A DNA stretch of 64,000 bases from Botrimarina colliarenosi (GTDB lineage Bacteria; Planctomycetota; Planctomycetia; Pirellulales; Lacipirellulaceae). Under the pieces are notes generated by a model. It made no database searches. It saw only the letters and a program-made list of their open reading frames with translations, and had not been told where the DNA came from. The position numbers and the translations under genes were made by a program. Where the stretch lies: NCBI RefSeq assembly GCF_007859955.1, contig NZ_SJPR01000001.1, positions 1 through 64,000 on the forward strand, written 5' to 3'. Positions 42,428 through 50,551 of this stretch are shown in pieces (within the stretch, counting starts at the first letter, position 1; each line of letters begins with the position of its first letter).

Positions 42428-43033
42428 TTAACTGAGTTGGATCACGACACCGAGCGATTCGGCCCGGGTCCGAGCGATAAACTGGCGGAGCGGATCGTAG
42501 AAGCCTTTGACATACTCGATCTCATTGGGGTCGCCCCAAGCGTCGGGAAAGACCTGGGCCGCCGTCATCGCCCCGGCGTTGAAACGCGCCCTGAGGTCCG
42601 ACCACGACATCCGCTGCAGGAGGTCGTCGAACCGGGCGACCTCGGCTGGCGGAACGGCGCGGTCATCGCCATAGCCGTGGTCGCTCCCCTCGATCGCTTC
42701 GCCGGCGGAGAGGAGAAACCCTTCCGGCGGCGGGATCTCCCACTCGTCCCCCTCCGACCGGCTGAGCGGTTGGGTCAACAGCCACTGCAGCGCGTGCCAC
42801 GACTTGTCGAGGTCGAGCTTGTCGCCGTCGCGGACGAGCTCCGGCGGCGCCTCGGGAAGCTCCATCGGCGGCGTGTAGCCCCCCAACATCCGCGCCAGCC
42901 ACTTCACCCAGCCGGGCTGCTTGGGAGGCGTGTAGTCGGGACGCATCCAGAAGACGACCGCCAGCTCGGGCCGCTCCACCAACAGGTCGAGCGTCGCCGC
43001 GGGCGCCTGCTTGAGGGTCATGATCATGCTCAT
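42428..43033 (-). CDS. DUF1877 family protein
   Basis: The product is 201 residues from the ATG at 43033; the frame opens further up to 43060. The pattern LDLDKSWHALQWLLT, HGYGDDRAVPPAEVARFDDL, LRARFNAGAMTAAQVFPDAW and EYVKGFYDPLRQFI matches the DUF1877 (YfbM-like) family, small cytoplasmic proteins of unknown function. It sits between the two P-protein subunit genes on the same strand, 29 bp before gcvPB. There is no known link with glycine cleavage, so it is probably a passenger inserted in the operon. Confidence 0.8.
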   Translation of the reverse strand: MSMIMTLKQAPAATLDLLVERPELAVVFWMRPDYTPPKQPGWVKWLARMLGGYTPPMELPEAPPELVRDGDKLDLDKSWHALQWLLTQPLSRSEGDEWEIPPPEGFLLSAGEAIEGSDHGYGDDRAVPPAEVARFDDLLQRMSWSDLRARFNAGAMTAAQVFPDAWGDPNEIEYVKGFYDPLRQFIARTRAESLGVVIQLS

Positions 43034-43192
43034 GGCGGGCACACCGACGAACAGGGGCACGGTTCTGGGGGGGATTCTGATCAGCGACGATTCAAAACGG
43101 AGAGCGCGGAGCCCAGGTTAGAGCAATCGACGGGGGACCGTCCAACCAGCAGCGCCTCCGCCGAATTCCTGCACGTTCCTCCGGCTGCGAAA

Positions 43193-44602
43193 TCAGCCCA
43201 CTTCCGCCGGCTCCCGAGGGGACCGCTGGGGCGAGGCCGCGGCGTCGTCGGTGAGAATCGCCACCATGCGGTCGAGCTCCGCGCGGGTTCGCTTCTCCGT
43301 CACGGCGACGAGCAGGCAGTCGGCCAGGTCGGGGTAGAGCGGGCCGAGGGGGACCCCGACCAGATAGCCGGCGGCGAGGCCGTCGGCCACGAGCTCGTCG
43401 ACGCGGCCTTCGCGGTCGCGGACGACGAATTCCTTGAACGTCGGCGCCTCGAACGCCAGTTCGAACCGGTCGGTCGCGGCGAGCCGTTCGGCCAGGTAGC
43501 GGCTCTTCTGCAAGCAGAGGTTGGCGGTCTCCTTGATGCCTTCGGGCCCGAGCAGCGACAGATAGACCGTCGCCCGCAAGGCGAAGAGGCCCTGGTTGCT
43601 GCAGACGTTGCTGGTGGCCTTGTCGCGGCGGATGTGCTGCTCGCGCGTCTGCAGGGTGAGCACGAAGCAGCGCTTGCCACGGCGGTCGGTCGTCTGGCCG
43701 ACGATGCGGCCCGGGACGCGGCGAACCAGCGATGCGCGGCAAGCCAAGACGCCCAGGAACGGCCCGCCGTACTGCATCGGTGAGCCGAGCGATTGGCCCT
43801 CGCAGACGGCGATGTCGGCCCCCTCACCCGCGGCAACCCAGTCGCCGGGACGCTTGAGCACGCCCAGGCCGATCGGGTCGAACACGGCGATCATCAACGC
43901 GCCGGCGTCGTGCGCGATGCGGGTCGCTTCGTCGGCGTCCTCGATACAGCCGAAGAAGTTCGGTTGTTGCAGCAGCACACAGGCGGTCTGGTCGTCAACC
44001 GCGGCGCGCAACTCGTCGAGACTCACGACGCCGTCCGGCGCGGGGACGGTGACCACTTCGCCCGGCAGGCAGGAGACGTAGGTCTCGATCGTCTGCCGGT
44101 ACTCGGGGTGGAGGCTCGCCGGGACAACGACGCGGGTGCGGCCCTTGCCGGCGGCGAGCGCCATGAGCACGGCCTCGGCGGCGGCGCTGGCGCCGTCGTA
44201 AAGGCTGCAGTTCGACACGTCGAGACCCGTCAGCCGCGTGATGAGCGTCTGGTACTCGAACATCGCCTGCAGGTTTCCCTGCGCGACTTCGGCCTGGTAC
44301 GGGGTGTAGCTGGTGTAGAACTCGCCGCGGCTGGCGATCGTATCGACGACGCTGGGGATGAAGTGGTCGTAGACCCCGCCGCCCAGGAACGAGACCGCCC
44401 CGGACGCGGCGCCGACATTCATCGCGGCGAGCTCGCGCGTGTGGCGATCGAGTTCCATCTCCCCCATCGCCGGCGGCAGGTCGAGCGCCCGGTCGAGGCG
44501 GAAGTCGGCCGGCACCTGCGACAGCAATTCCTCGATCGACGCGGCGCCGATCGCCTCGAGCATCGCGGCGACGTCTTCTTCGGTGTTGTAGGTGAACGGC
44601 AT
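43193..44602 (-). CDS. gcvPA: Glycine dehydrogenase (decarboxylating) subunit 1
   Basis: The product is 469 residues from the ATG at 44602. It begins MPFTYNTEEDVAAMLEAIGA, the usual GcvPA start. Blocks: FLGGGVYDHFIPSVVD, FYTSYTPYQAEVAQGNLQAM, FEYQTLITRLTGLDVSN, LYDGASAAAEAVLMA and REQHIRRDKATSNVCSNQ. It forms the P-protein with GcvPB. The upstream frame to 44812 antisense-reads gcvH sequence and is not coding. The leader contains the inverted repeat 44620-44672 and a pyrimidine-rich stretch ending at the ATG that matches the proS leader. Confidence 0.95.
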   Translation of the reverse strand: MPFTYNTEEDVAAMLEAIGAASIEELLSQVPADFRLDRALDLPPAMGEMELDRHTRELAAMNVGAASGAVSFLGGGVYDHFIPSVVDTIASRGEFYTSYTPYQAEVAQGNLQAMFEYQTLITRLTGLDVSNCSLYDGASAAAEAVLMALAAGKGRTRVVVPASLHPEYRQTIETYVSCLPGEVVTVPAPDGVVSLDELRAAVDDQTACVLLQQPNFFGCIEDADEATRIAHDAGALMIAVFDPIGLGVLKRPGDWVAAGEGADIAVCEGQSLGSPMQYGGPFLGVLACRASLVRRVPGRIVGQTTDRRGKRCFVLTLQTREQHIRRDKATSNVCSNQGLFALRATVYLSLLGPEGIKETANLCLQKSRYLAERLAATDRFELAFEAPTFKEFVVRDREGRVDELVADGLAAGYLVGVPLGPLYPDLADCLLVAVTEKRTRAELDRMVAILTDDAAASPQRSPREPAEVG

Positions 44603-44672
44603 TTCGAAGGGGGAAGTAGGAAGTGGGAAGTGGGAGGAAGCAACGCGAAAGGGAATTCCCACTTCCCACTTC
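44603..44672. repeat. Inverted repeat and pyrimidine leader of gcvPA
   Basis: GAAGTGGGAAGTGGGA (44620-44635) and TCCCACTTCCCACTTC (44657-44672) are perfect 16-bp reverse complements around a 21-nt loop. In the gcvPA direction the last 26 nt before the ATG read CCCACTTCCTACTTCC then CCCTTCGAA. The proS leader at 51683-51708 differs by one base in the compared stretch and lacks one A before the ATG. Confidence 0.85.
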
Positions 44673-44688
44673 GCACTTCCAACTTTGC

Positions 44689-45084
44689 TCACGCTTCTTC
44701 GGCGCACATCTTCTCGTAGGCCGCGTGGTCCATCAGCGTGGCGAGGCCGGCGTCGTCGAGGATCTTCACCTTGGCGATCCAGCCCTGGCCGTAGGGGTCG
44801 TCGCTGAGCCATTCGAGGTTGTCCGCGAGCGGGTCGTTGACCTCTACCACCTCGCCGGCGATCGGGCAGTAGATATCGCTAACCGCCTTGACGGACTCGA
44901 CTTCACAAAAGGACTCCGCAGCCGTGACCGGGCGCCCCGTCCGCGGCAGCTCGATGAACACGAGGTCCGTCAGCGCTTCGACGGCGTGCTTGCTGATGCC
45001 GATTGTGGCGATTTTGGCGCCGCTGGTCTCCTCGACAGAGACCCACTCGTGCGTCTTGGCGTAAAGCAGCTGTTCGGGATTCAT
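44689..45084 (-). CDS. gcvH: Glycine cleavage system H protein
   Basis: The product is 131 residues from the ATG at 45084. It is the lipoyl carrier that shuttles the aminomethyl group between P, T and L proteins. The lipoyl lysine is K66 in CEVESVKAVSDIYCP, and EVVEVNDPLADNLEWLSDDP follows the family pattern. It lies between gcvT and gcvPA. The lipoate ligase-like protein at 39629 is a likely modifying enzyme. Confidence 0.97.
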   Translation of the reverse strand: MNPEQLLYAKTHEWVSVEETSGAKIATIGISKHAVEALTDLVFIELPRTGRPVTAAESFCEVESVKAVSDIYCPIAGEVVEVNDPLADNLEWLSDDPYGQGWIAKVKILDDAGLATLMDHAAYEKMCAEEA

Positions 45085-45165
45085 AGGAGAAGGGTTCAGG
45101 CTTGAGTTGTTAGTCACAAGAAAGACGTGCGAGCCTCGGCGTCCCCGCCAGCGGCCACGTGTAAG

Positions 45166-46287
45166 CTATGCCCGCTTATAAAACGGCAACGGAACCACCA
45201 CGGCGGGCGTCTCGGCGCCGCGGACATCGATCGCGAGCCGGGTCCCGTCACGAGCCAACTCGGGTTCGACATACGCCATCGCGATCGGGTAGCCGAGCGT
45301 CGGCGAGGGGCCGCCGCTGGTGACGACGCCGCACGGCCTGCCATCTACGAGGACCCGGTACTCTTCGCGCGGCGGGCGTTTGCCCTCGACCTGCAGGCCG
45401 ACCCGCCGGGCCAGCGAACCGTCGTCCTTGGCGAGGAGCAACGCCTCGCGGCCAACAAAGTCGCGAGGGCCGCCGTCGACGCCTTCGAAGTCGACCGCAA
45501 AACCGAGCCCCGCGTGCAACGGGTTGAGCGCCTCGGTGAGCTCGTGGCCGTAAAGCGGCATGCCCGCCTCGAGACGCAACGTGTCGCGGGCCGCGAGGCC
45601 GCACGCCGTGGCGCCGCCGTCGATGAGCGTTTGCCAAAGCGTCTCGGCCTGTTCGGCGTTGGCGATCAGCTCGAAGCCGTCCTCGCCGGTGTAGCCGGTG
45701 CGGCTGACGACGCAGGGGGCCCCGGCGACGTTCGCCTCGCCCGCCCGGTAGTAGCGGATCGACTTCACGTCGGCGTCGGCGAGCGAAGCGACCAGCTCAA
45801 CCGCCTCGGGACCCTGTACGGCGATCATCGCCGTCGCCTCGGTGCGGTCAATCAGATCGGCGCCCTTCATGGCGTGTGCGGCGAACCATTCGAGCAGCTT
45901 GCCGCGATTCGACGCGTTGACGACGAGGTCGAAACGCTCGTCGGTCACCCGCGTGAAGAGGATGTCGTCGAGGACGCCGCCCGACTCGTTGCAGACCAGC
46001 GAGTAGCGGACACGGCCGTCGGGCGTGCCGGCGGCGCGGCGGGTGGCGAGGCCGTCGAGCCACGCCTCGGCGGCGGGGCCTTGGACGGTGAGCCGGCCCA
46101 TGTGCGACACGTCGAACAAGCCGACACGCTGCCGCGTGGCGTTGTGCTCATCGACGATCGAGCCCCCCTTACCCGAGTCATAGTGTACGGGCATCGCCCA
46201 GCCGGCGAAGTCGACCAGCCGGCCGCCGTGGGCCGCGTGCCAGTCGGCGAGCGGCGTTCGCAAAAGGTCTGCGGAGGGGGACGACAT
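45166..46287 (-). CDS. gcvT: Glycine cleavage system T protein (aminomethyltransferase)
   Basis: The product is 373 residues from the ATG at 46287. It releases ammonia and moves the methylene group to tetrahydrofolate. Visible: PLADWHAAHGGRLVDFAGWA, LFDVSHMGRLTVQGP, MIAVQGPEAVELV, SRTGYTGEDGFEL (folate-site region), LRLEAGMPLYGHEL and the C-terminal GYPIAMAYV. First gene of the minus-strand gcv cluster, 81 bp before gcvH. No glycine riboswitch is evident in the 129-bp gap to the RNase R gene, which is upstream on the same strand. Confidence 0.95.
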   Translation of the reverse strand: MSSPSADLLRTPLADWHAAHGGRLVDFAGWAMPVHYDSGKGGSIVDEHNATRQRVGLFDVSHMGRLTVQGPAAEAWLDGLATRRAAGTPDGRVRYSLVCNESGGVLDDILFTRVTDERFDLVVNASNRGKLLEWFAAHAMKGADLIDRTEATAMIAVQGPEAVELVASLADADVKSIRYYRAGEANVAGAPCVVSRTGYTGEDGFELIANAEQAETLWQTLIDGGATACGLAARDTLRLEAGMPLYGHELTEALNPLHAGLGFAVDFEGVDGGPRDFVGREALLLAKDDGSLARRVGLQVEGKRPPREEYRVLVDGRPCGVVTSGGPSPTLGYPIAMAYVEPELARDGTRLAIDVRGAETPAVVVPLPFYKRA

Positions 46288-46416
46288 CCGGGCGTCGTGC
46301 GGTGGGAGGGAGGGTTGGCCGCCTGCCAAACCGACCAGCTTATCGGAGCAAGGCGGTCTTAGAAGGGGTTGCGGTACGCGCGAACGCGTTTTCGTCGGCT
46401 TGGGGGGCCGGATTTG

Positions 46417-49020
46417 TCAGCTCTTCTTGCCGCCGCCACCGCGATTTTGGCCGGGCCCGCGGGGTGTCTTCTTCTTTCCCTTGGCCGGCTTCGGCTTGGC
46501 CCGCCCGCCGTCACCGCTGGCGGACGCTTTGCCTCCCTCGGTGGTTTTGCCCTGTCCGGCGGAGCGTTCGCGCGCCTGGCGGTTTTTTCCCTGCGAGGGG
46601 CGTCGCTTCTTTTCGGCGGGGAGGGGCCGACCCTTGCGCCCGCCGCCGCCGCGGCTGCCCTTGTCGGGCTTGGCGTGGGCCGGACGGAGCCCGGGGCCCG
46701 AGGCGCGGCCCAGGTAGCGGAAGTCGAGCTCGCGCGAATCGACGTCGACATTCGCGACCACGACGCGCACCGCGTCGCCGAGGCGGAAAGCGTTCCCCGC
46801 GCGGCGGCCGACGATCGAGTGGCTCGCCCGGTCGAAGTTGTAGTAGTCGTCGCCGAGGGCCGTGATGTGGATGAAGCCTTCGGCCGGCATGTCGCGTCCC
46901 ATAATGAAGACGCCAAACTTCTCGACGCCGGTGATGACGCCGTCCATCTCCAGGCCGATCTTGTCGCTCAGGTAGTTGAGCAGCTTGACCTTCTTCAGCT
47001 CACGCTCGGCCCCGGCGGCGCGGCCTTCGCGGTCGCTGCAGTGGTCGCCCTGCTGGACGAGCGTCGCCATCTCGTTGACCGGCTTCGGGCCGGCGCCCGC
47101 TTGGTGCTGGTTGAGCGCTTCGAGCAGCCGATGGATCGTCAGGTCGGGGTAACGTCGGATCGGCGAGGTGAAGTGGCAGTAGCAGTCGGCCGCCAGGGCG
47201 TAGTGGCCCTCGTCCTCGGGGCTGTAGACCGCCTTCTGCATCGAGCGGAGCGTCGCGAAGTTCACCGCGTGCTGCCGCGGGTCGCCCTTCACGCTGTTGA
47301 GCACTTCTTGCAGCTCGAAACGGTCCTGCAGGTTATCGACCGGCATGCCGAGCGAGCGGATGAACTCGGTCAGCGCCCGCGACTTGCGCGGGTCGGGCGA
47401 GCCGTGTACCCGGCGTAGGAACAGCAGGCCGGCGTCGGCCAGCTTGTGGGCCACGGCGATGTTCGCCGCGAGCATGAACTCCTCGATGACCTGATGGCTC
47501 TCGGTGTTCTGCTCGACGTGGGCGCCTGAGACGCGGCCCTCCTTGTCGAGGTCGATCTTCACCTCGGGCATGCTGAGCTCGAGCGCGCCGCGCTCGAACC
47601 GGCGTTTCCGCAGGATCATCGCCAGCTCGAACATCTGCCCCAGCAGTTGATCGACTTCCGGCGAGAGGCCTTCGGGGAGGCTGCCCGGTTGGCCGGCGAG
47701 TGGGCTGTCGGGGCCGACGAGCTTCTTCGCCACGAGGTAGCCGTCCACCTCCTCGTAAGTAAATCGCCGGCGGCTCTTGATCGCACTCTTGAAGACCTCG
47801 CAGTGGACGGCGGCGCCGTCGGCCGTCATCTCGAGCACCGCCGTCATCGCGTAGCGGATGTGGTCGGGCTGCAGGCTCGCCAGGTTGTTGCTGATGATCT
47901 CCGGCAGCATCGGGACGACTTCGTCCGGCAGGTAAACGCTCGTCGCGCGGTCGTAAGCCTCGCGGTCGAGCGGCGACTTTGGCTGGACGAAGTGCGACAC
48001 GTCGGCGATGTGGACGCCGAGCTCCCAGTGGCCGTTGCTGAGCTTCTTGAGCGAGATCGCGTCGTCGAAGTCGCGCGCCGTCAGCGGGTCGATCGTCACG
48101 ATCACCTCGCCGGTCAGGTCACGGCGGCCGGCCGGGATCGACTCGTCGAACAGCGCGGCCTGCTTGCGGGAGTCCTCGAGCACTTCTTCGGGGAAATCGC
48201 CCGGCAGGTCGTACTCGTACTTGATCGACAGGGTGTCGACGCCCGGCGCGCCGCGGTCGCCCAGCACGCGGGTGATGACCGCCTCGCCGTTACGCACTTG
48301 CGAGGGGAAGCGGACCATGTCGATGACGACCTTGTCCCCCTCCTTGGCGCCCTTGGCGCCGGGGTCGCCGACGTAGATTGGGTCGCCAAAGACCTTGCCG
48401 TCGATCTCGACCATCGCCATGCCGTCGGTCTCGACATAGGTGCCGACAAACGTGCTGGTTGCGCGCTCGACGATGTCGACCACCTTGCCGGTCGCCTTGC
48501 CGCGGGGGCCGGGACGGCTGGAGAGCGAGAGCCGCACGATGTCGCCGTTGGCGGCGTCGCCCGATTGCTTCTCGGGGACAAAAATGTCGAGGTCGCGCTC
48601 GGCCGAGGGGGGCGTCCCCTGCGGCCGGACGAAGGCGTCGCCCGAGCTGATCCGCCGCAGGGTGCCGACGACGTACTTGCTGTCGCCCCGCCGCTTCTTT
48701 GGCTTCTCGTCGCCGGCCTCCGGCTGAGCGCCGTTCGCCTCAGCCGATGGTCCATCGCTCGACGGCGTCTCGCTCGGCGGCGTCTCGCTCGGCATAGCGA
48801 GGCCGACCCGCGACGGGTGGCCGGCTTCGACGGGCAGGACGAGGTGGTTGGGGCCGAATTCAAGCTCCCCCTCGCGGATCATCTTCTTGATGAGCTTCTT
48901 CGCGTCGGCGGCCTTATCCCCCTCCAGCCCGAGCCGCTCGGCAATGACCTTCGGCTTCACCGCCCGGTAGGCGGCGTTGCTGGTGTAAGAGAGGATCGCG
49001 GCGCGGAGTTCGTCTTGCAT
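46417..49020 (-). CDS. rnr: Ribonuclease R
   Basis: The product is 867 residues from the ATG at 49020. It is a 3'-5' hydrolytic exoribonuclease that degrades structured RNA. Domains in order: an N-terminal HTH (AILSYTSNAAYRAVKPKVIA), cold-shock domains, the RNB catalytic domain with TIDPLTARDFDDAISLKKL (metal-binding Asp residues) and ADVSHFVQPKSPLDREAYDR, HFTSPIRRYPDLTIHRLLEA, then an S1 domain (VITGVEKFGVFIMGRDMPAE) and a long basic Lys/Arg/Gly tail of about 90 residues. All catalytic parts are intact. The upstream open frame to 49221 lacks similarity. Confidence 0.95.
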   Translation of the reverse strand: MQDELRAAILSYTSNAAYRAVKPKVIAERLGLEGDKAADAKKLIKKMIREGELEFGPNHLVLPVEAGHPSRVGLAMPSETPPSETPSSDGPSAEANGAQPEAGDEKPKKRRGDSKYVVGTLRRISSGDAFVRPQGTPPSAERDLDIFVPEKQSGDAANGDIVRLSLSSRPGPRGKATGKVVDIVERATSTFVGTYVETDGMAMVEIDGKVFGDPIYVGDPGAKGAKEGDKVVIDMVRFPSQVRNGEAVITRVLGDRGAPGVDTLSIKYEYDLPGDFPEEVLEDSRKQAALFDESIPAGRRDLTGEVIVTIDPLTARDFDDAISLKKLSNGHWELGVHIADVSHFVQPKSPLDREAYDRATSVYLPDEVVPMLPEIISNNLASLQPDHIRYAMTAVLEMTADGAAVHCEVFKSAIKSRRRFTYEEVDGYLVAKKLVGPDSPLAGQPGSLPEGLSPEVDQLLGQMFELAMILRKRRFERGALELSMPEVKIDLDKEGRVSGAHVEQNTESHQVIEEFMLAANIAVAHKLADAGLLFLRRVHGSPDPRKSRALTEFIRSLGMPVDNLQDRFELQEVLNSVKGDPRQHAVNFATLRSMQKAVYSPEDEGHYALAADCYCHFTSPIRRYPDLTIHRLLEALNQHQAGAGPKPVNEMATLVQQGDHCSDREGRAAGAERELKKVKLLNYLSDKIGLEMDGVITGVEKFGVFIMGRDMPAEGFIHITALGDDYYNFDRASHSIVGRRAGNAFRLGDAVRVVVANVDVDSRELDFRYLGRASGPGLRPAHAKPDKGSRGGGGRKGRPLPAEKKRRPSQGKNRQARERSAGQGKTTEGGKASASGDGGRAKPKPAKGKKKTPRGPGQNRGGGGKKS

Positions 49021-49112
49021 CAATACGTGCTTGGGGTAGGGGGCGGCCCCGTGGCGGCGCCGCACGTGCCTACTATACCCAATCGGCGCAATCTCTGTGC
49101 GAGGGGCAGCGG

Positions 49113-49430
49113 CTAGGGGAAACCGGAGAAAGCGCTCTCGTCGTTCACCCATATCACGCGCCCGTCCAAGTCGAATTGGACGGTCACGAAGCCGGCGTTG
49201 AGGAACCGGTAGTAATTCCACGACTCACCAAGGCGGCTCTGAGCAGCAGGGTATATTTCGCCGGGAGAACCCAGTCTCGCCCGAACCTCGGCGGGGCTCA
49301 TTCCCTCGCTGATCTGACAAAGCAGCCGGTAGGGGACGACGGGTCCCATGGCCTGCCGCCCCAGAAATCCCCCCAACCCAAGGAAAAGGCACACCGCCGA
49401 GACGATCAGCATCAAGTTGCGAAGCTTCAC
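49113..49430 (-). CDS. Small membrane-anchored BamE/SmpA-like protein
   Basis: The product is 105 residues from GTG at 49430, chosen to give KLRNLMLIVSAVCLFLGLGG as an N-terminal membrane anchor. The soluble part (ISEGMSPAEVRARLGSPGEI, then WNYYRFLNAGFVTVQFDLDG and RVIWV) has the helix, GxP turn and strand order of the small BamE/SmpA-like fold. No lipobox is present. It lies downstream of the 63-residue gene (42-bp gap) on the same strand. Function unknown; homology to the BamE fold is inferred from pattern. Confidence 0.6.
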   Translation of the reverse strand: MKLRNLMLIVSAVCLFLGLGGFLGRQAMGPVVPYRLLCQISEGMSPAEVRARLGSPGEIYPAAQSRLGESWNYYRFLNAGFVTVQFDLDGRVIWVNDESAFSGFP

Positions 49431-49471
49431 GTCATGGTTACCGTGATAGGTGAGCTTTGTGGCTACTCGTC

Positions 49472-49663
49472 TCAGAGTTCGACAGTCTTGAGAACTCTCT
49501 CGACGCTTGCGGTCTGAGGATCGTAGCCGTAGTGAACCCGTCGCAAGTGCTCCAAGACCGCGACACGTTCCTGCGGTGTCTTCGACCACCAGTACTCGCG
49601 GTCGAAATCGCCCTTTACAATTCTGTCCAGCTGGGAGGCGTCGATATCCAACTGCATCGCCAT
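49472..49663 (-). CDS. Small antitoxin-like protein without a recognisable partner
   Basis: The product is 63 residues, including YWWSKTPQERVAVLEHLRRV and HYGYDPQTASVERVLKTVEL. By recollection this W-xK-TPEER-xALExLRRxxYG pattern occurs in short proteins encoded before nucleotidyltransferase-like (DUF6036-type) genes. Here the next gene is a BamE-like membrane protein instead, so a partner may have been lost. No DNA-binding domain is visible. The start at 49663 (ATG) has a second in-frame ATG two codons later. Confidence 0.65.
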   Translation of the reverse strand: MAMQLDIDASQLDRIVKGDFDREYWWSKTPQERVAVLEHLRRVHYGYDPQTASVERVLKTVEL

Positions 49664-49710
49664 AGAACGTACCGAATAGGGACGTGGTCACGCAGACGTG
49701 GGTGGTCGCC

Positions 49711-49965
49711 TCACCCGGTCCCGTTAGCCGAGTCCTTGGCCTCTTCTTGCGGCAGCGGCTCGATCACGTTGACGTTGATCACCGAGTACCAATTCAGCCC
49801 CACGCGGTCCTTCTTCTCGTCATAAACGGCGACGGTGAGGGCCTCGTCGCCGACGACAATCATCTCGGGATGCCGCACATCGACCGACATGCCGTTGGAC
49901 ATGTGGAGTCGAAACGGCTGAAAAGGCCGGGCCATCTGCCGATCGCGGATGTCGTCGGGGGCCAT
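49711..49965 (-). CDS. Small conserved hypothetical protein
   Basis: The product is 84 residues from the ATG at 49965. The sequence DRQMARPFQPFRLHMSNGMS and VDVRHPEMIVVGDEALTVAV matches a common small bacterial family of about 80-100 residues with an ARPFxPFxxHxxDG start and an IxVxEP end; function unknown. The open frame upstream to 50094 reads through GCAATCCGCAATCC repeat DNA and is excluded. Confidence 0.7.
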   Translation of the reverse strand: MAPDDIRDRQMARPFQPFRLHMSNGMSVDVRHPEMIVVGDEALTVAVYDEKKDRVGLNWYSVINVNVIEPLPQEEAKDSANGTG

Positions 49966-50103
49966 GAGGGACTCGCAGCTTGCGGATGACGGGGACCCGT
50001 TAATTGTACACCATTTCGGTCGAGAACGCCTCCGCGTGGGGGACGACGCGGCCCGTGTAATATCAACCTGCAATCCGCAATCCGAACTCCGCAATCCCCA
50101 CCT

Positions 50104-50138
50104 ACTCCCCCTTCACGCCCTTCCACAGCTTGCGATCG
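50104..50138. repeat. 35-bp direct repeat, outer copy
   Basis: The 35 bp from ACTCCCCCTTCACGCCC through GCTTGCGATCG are identical to 50554-50588. The inner copy is the 3' end of the OB/HD nuclease gene (minus strand, coding RKLWKGVKGE). This copy encodes the same last residues and is followed by its own in-frame stop (TAG), so it looks like the original or duplicated gene end left on the far side of inserted DNA. Confidence 0.9.
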
Positions 50139-50153
50139 CCTTGGTTTGGCCGC

Positions 50154-50468
50154 CTAATCGTCGGTGTCGCGACGCAGGCGATTGGGGAAGAGGAGGAAGA
50201 TGATCCAAAAAGAGAACGGGAAGAAAAAGCCGAGTACAACCGTCAACACGCGGCTAACTCCAGAGGTAAAACGCTCGTTGCCGAGCGCGATAATTGCCAG
50301 AACGCGAAAAGTGAATGCCGCCAACAAGAAAGCAACAAAGACGCCAACCTCGATCGGGTGAGACTCGCCCGGTGGGCTCCTATCAATTCCCTGCGATACG
50401 ATGATTATGACAAACGGCAGGATTGCGGCGGCCACGCCTATCCAATAGAGCTTCCAACTAGCCATCAT
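50154..50468 (-). CDS. Small membrane protein in a duplicated-end insertion
   Basis: The product is 104 residues from the ATG at 50468 (or 103 from 50465). It has three hydrophobic segments: WIGVAAAILPFVIIIVS, EVGVFVAFLLAAFTFRVLAI and VLTVVLGFFFPFSFWIIFLL. No family recognised. The gene is lower in GC than its neighbours and lies entirely between two 35-bp direct repeats, which suggests recent acquisition. An inner-membrane location is likely. Confidence 0.6.
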   Translation of the reverse strand: MMASWKLYWIGVAAAILPFVIIIVSQGIDRSPPGESHPIEVGVFVAFLLAAFTFRVLAIIALGNERFTSGVSRVLTVVLGFFFPFSFWIIFLLFPNRLRRDTDD

Positions 50469-50551
50469 TGCGGTGCAACTTCCTAAACGGAGTGAGCGTC
50501 GAATTGGGTGACTGGGCCTCTTTGGCCTCGATAGGTTGAAGCGTAAACAGC

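Noticed and set aside
44603..44812. N-terminal extension of gcvPA
   Set aside because: It reads antisense-phase gcvH sequence and repeat DNA (PLPTSPFE); the family start MPFTYNTEED is at 44602.
46288..46416. Glycine riboswitch upstream of gcvT
   Set aside because: The gap is only 129 bp and I could not find the paired aptamer pattern or a terminator stem with U-tract.
47647..49116. 489-residue plus-strand frame antisense to rnr
   Set aside because: Shadow frame; RNase R domains are intact on the other strand.
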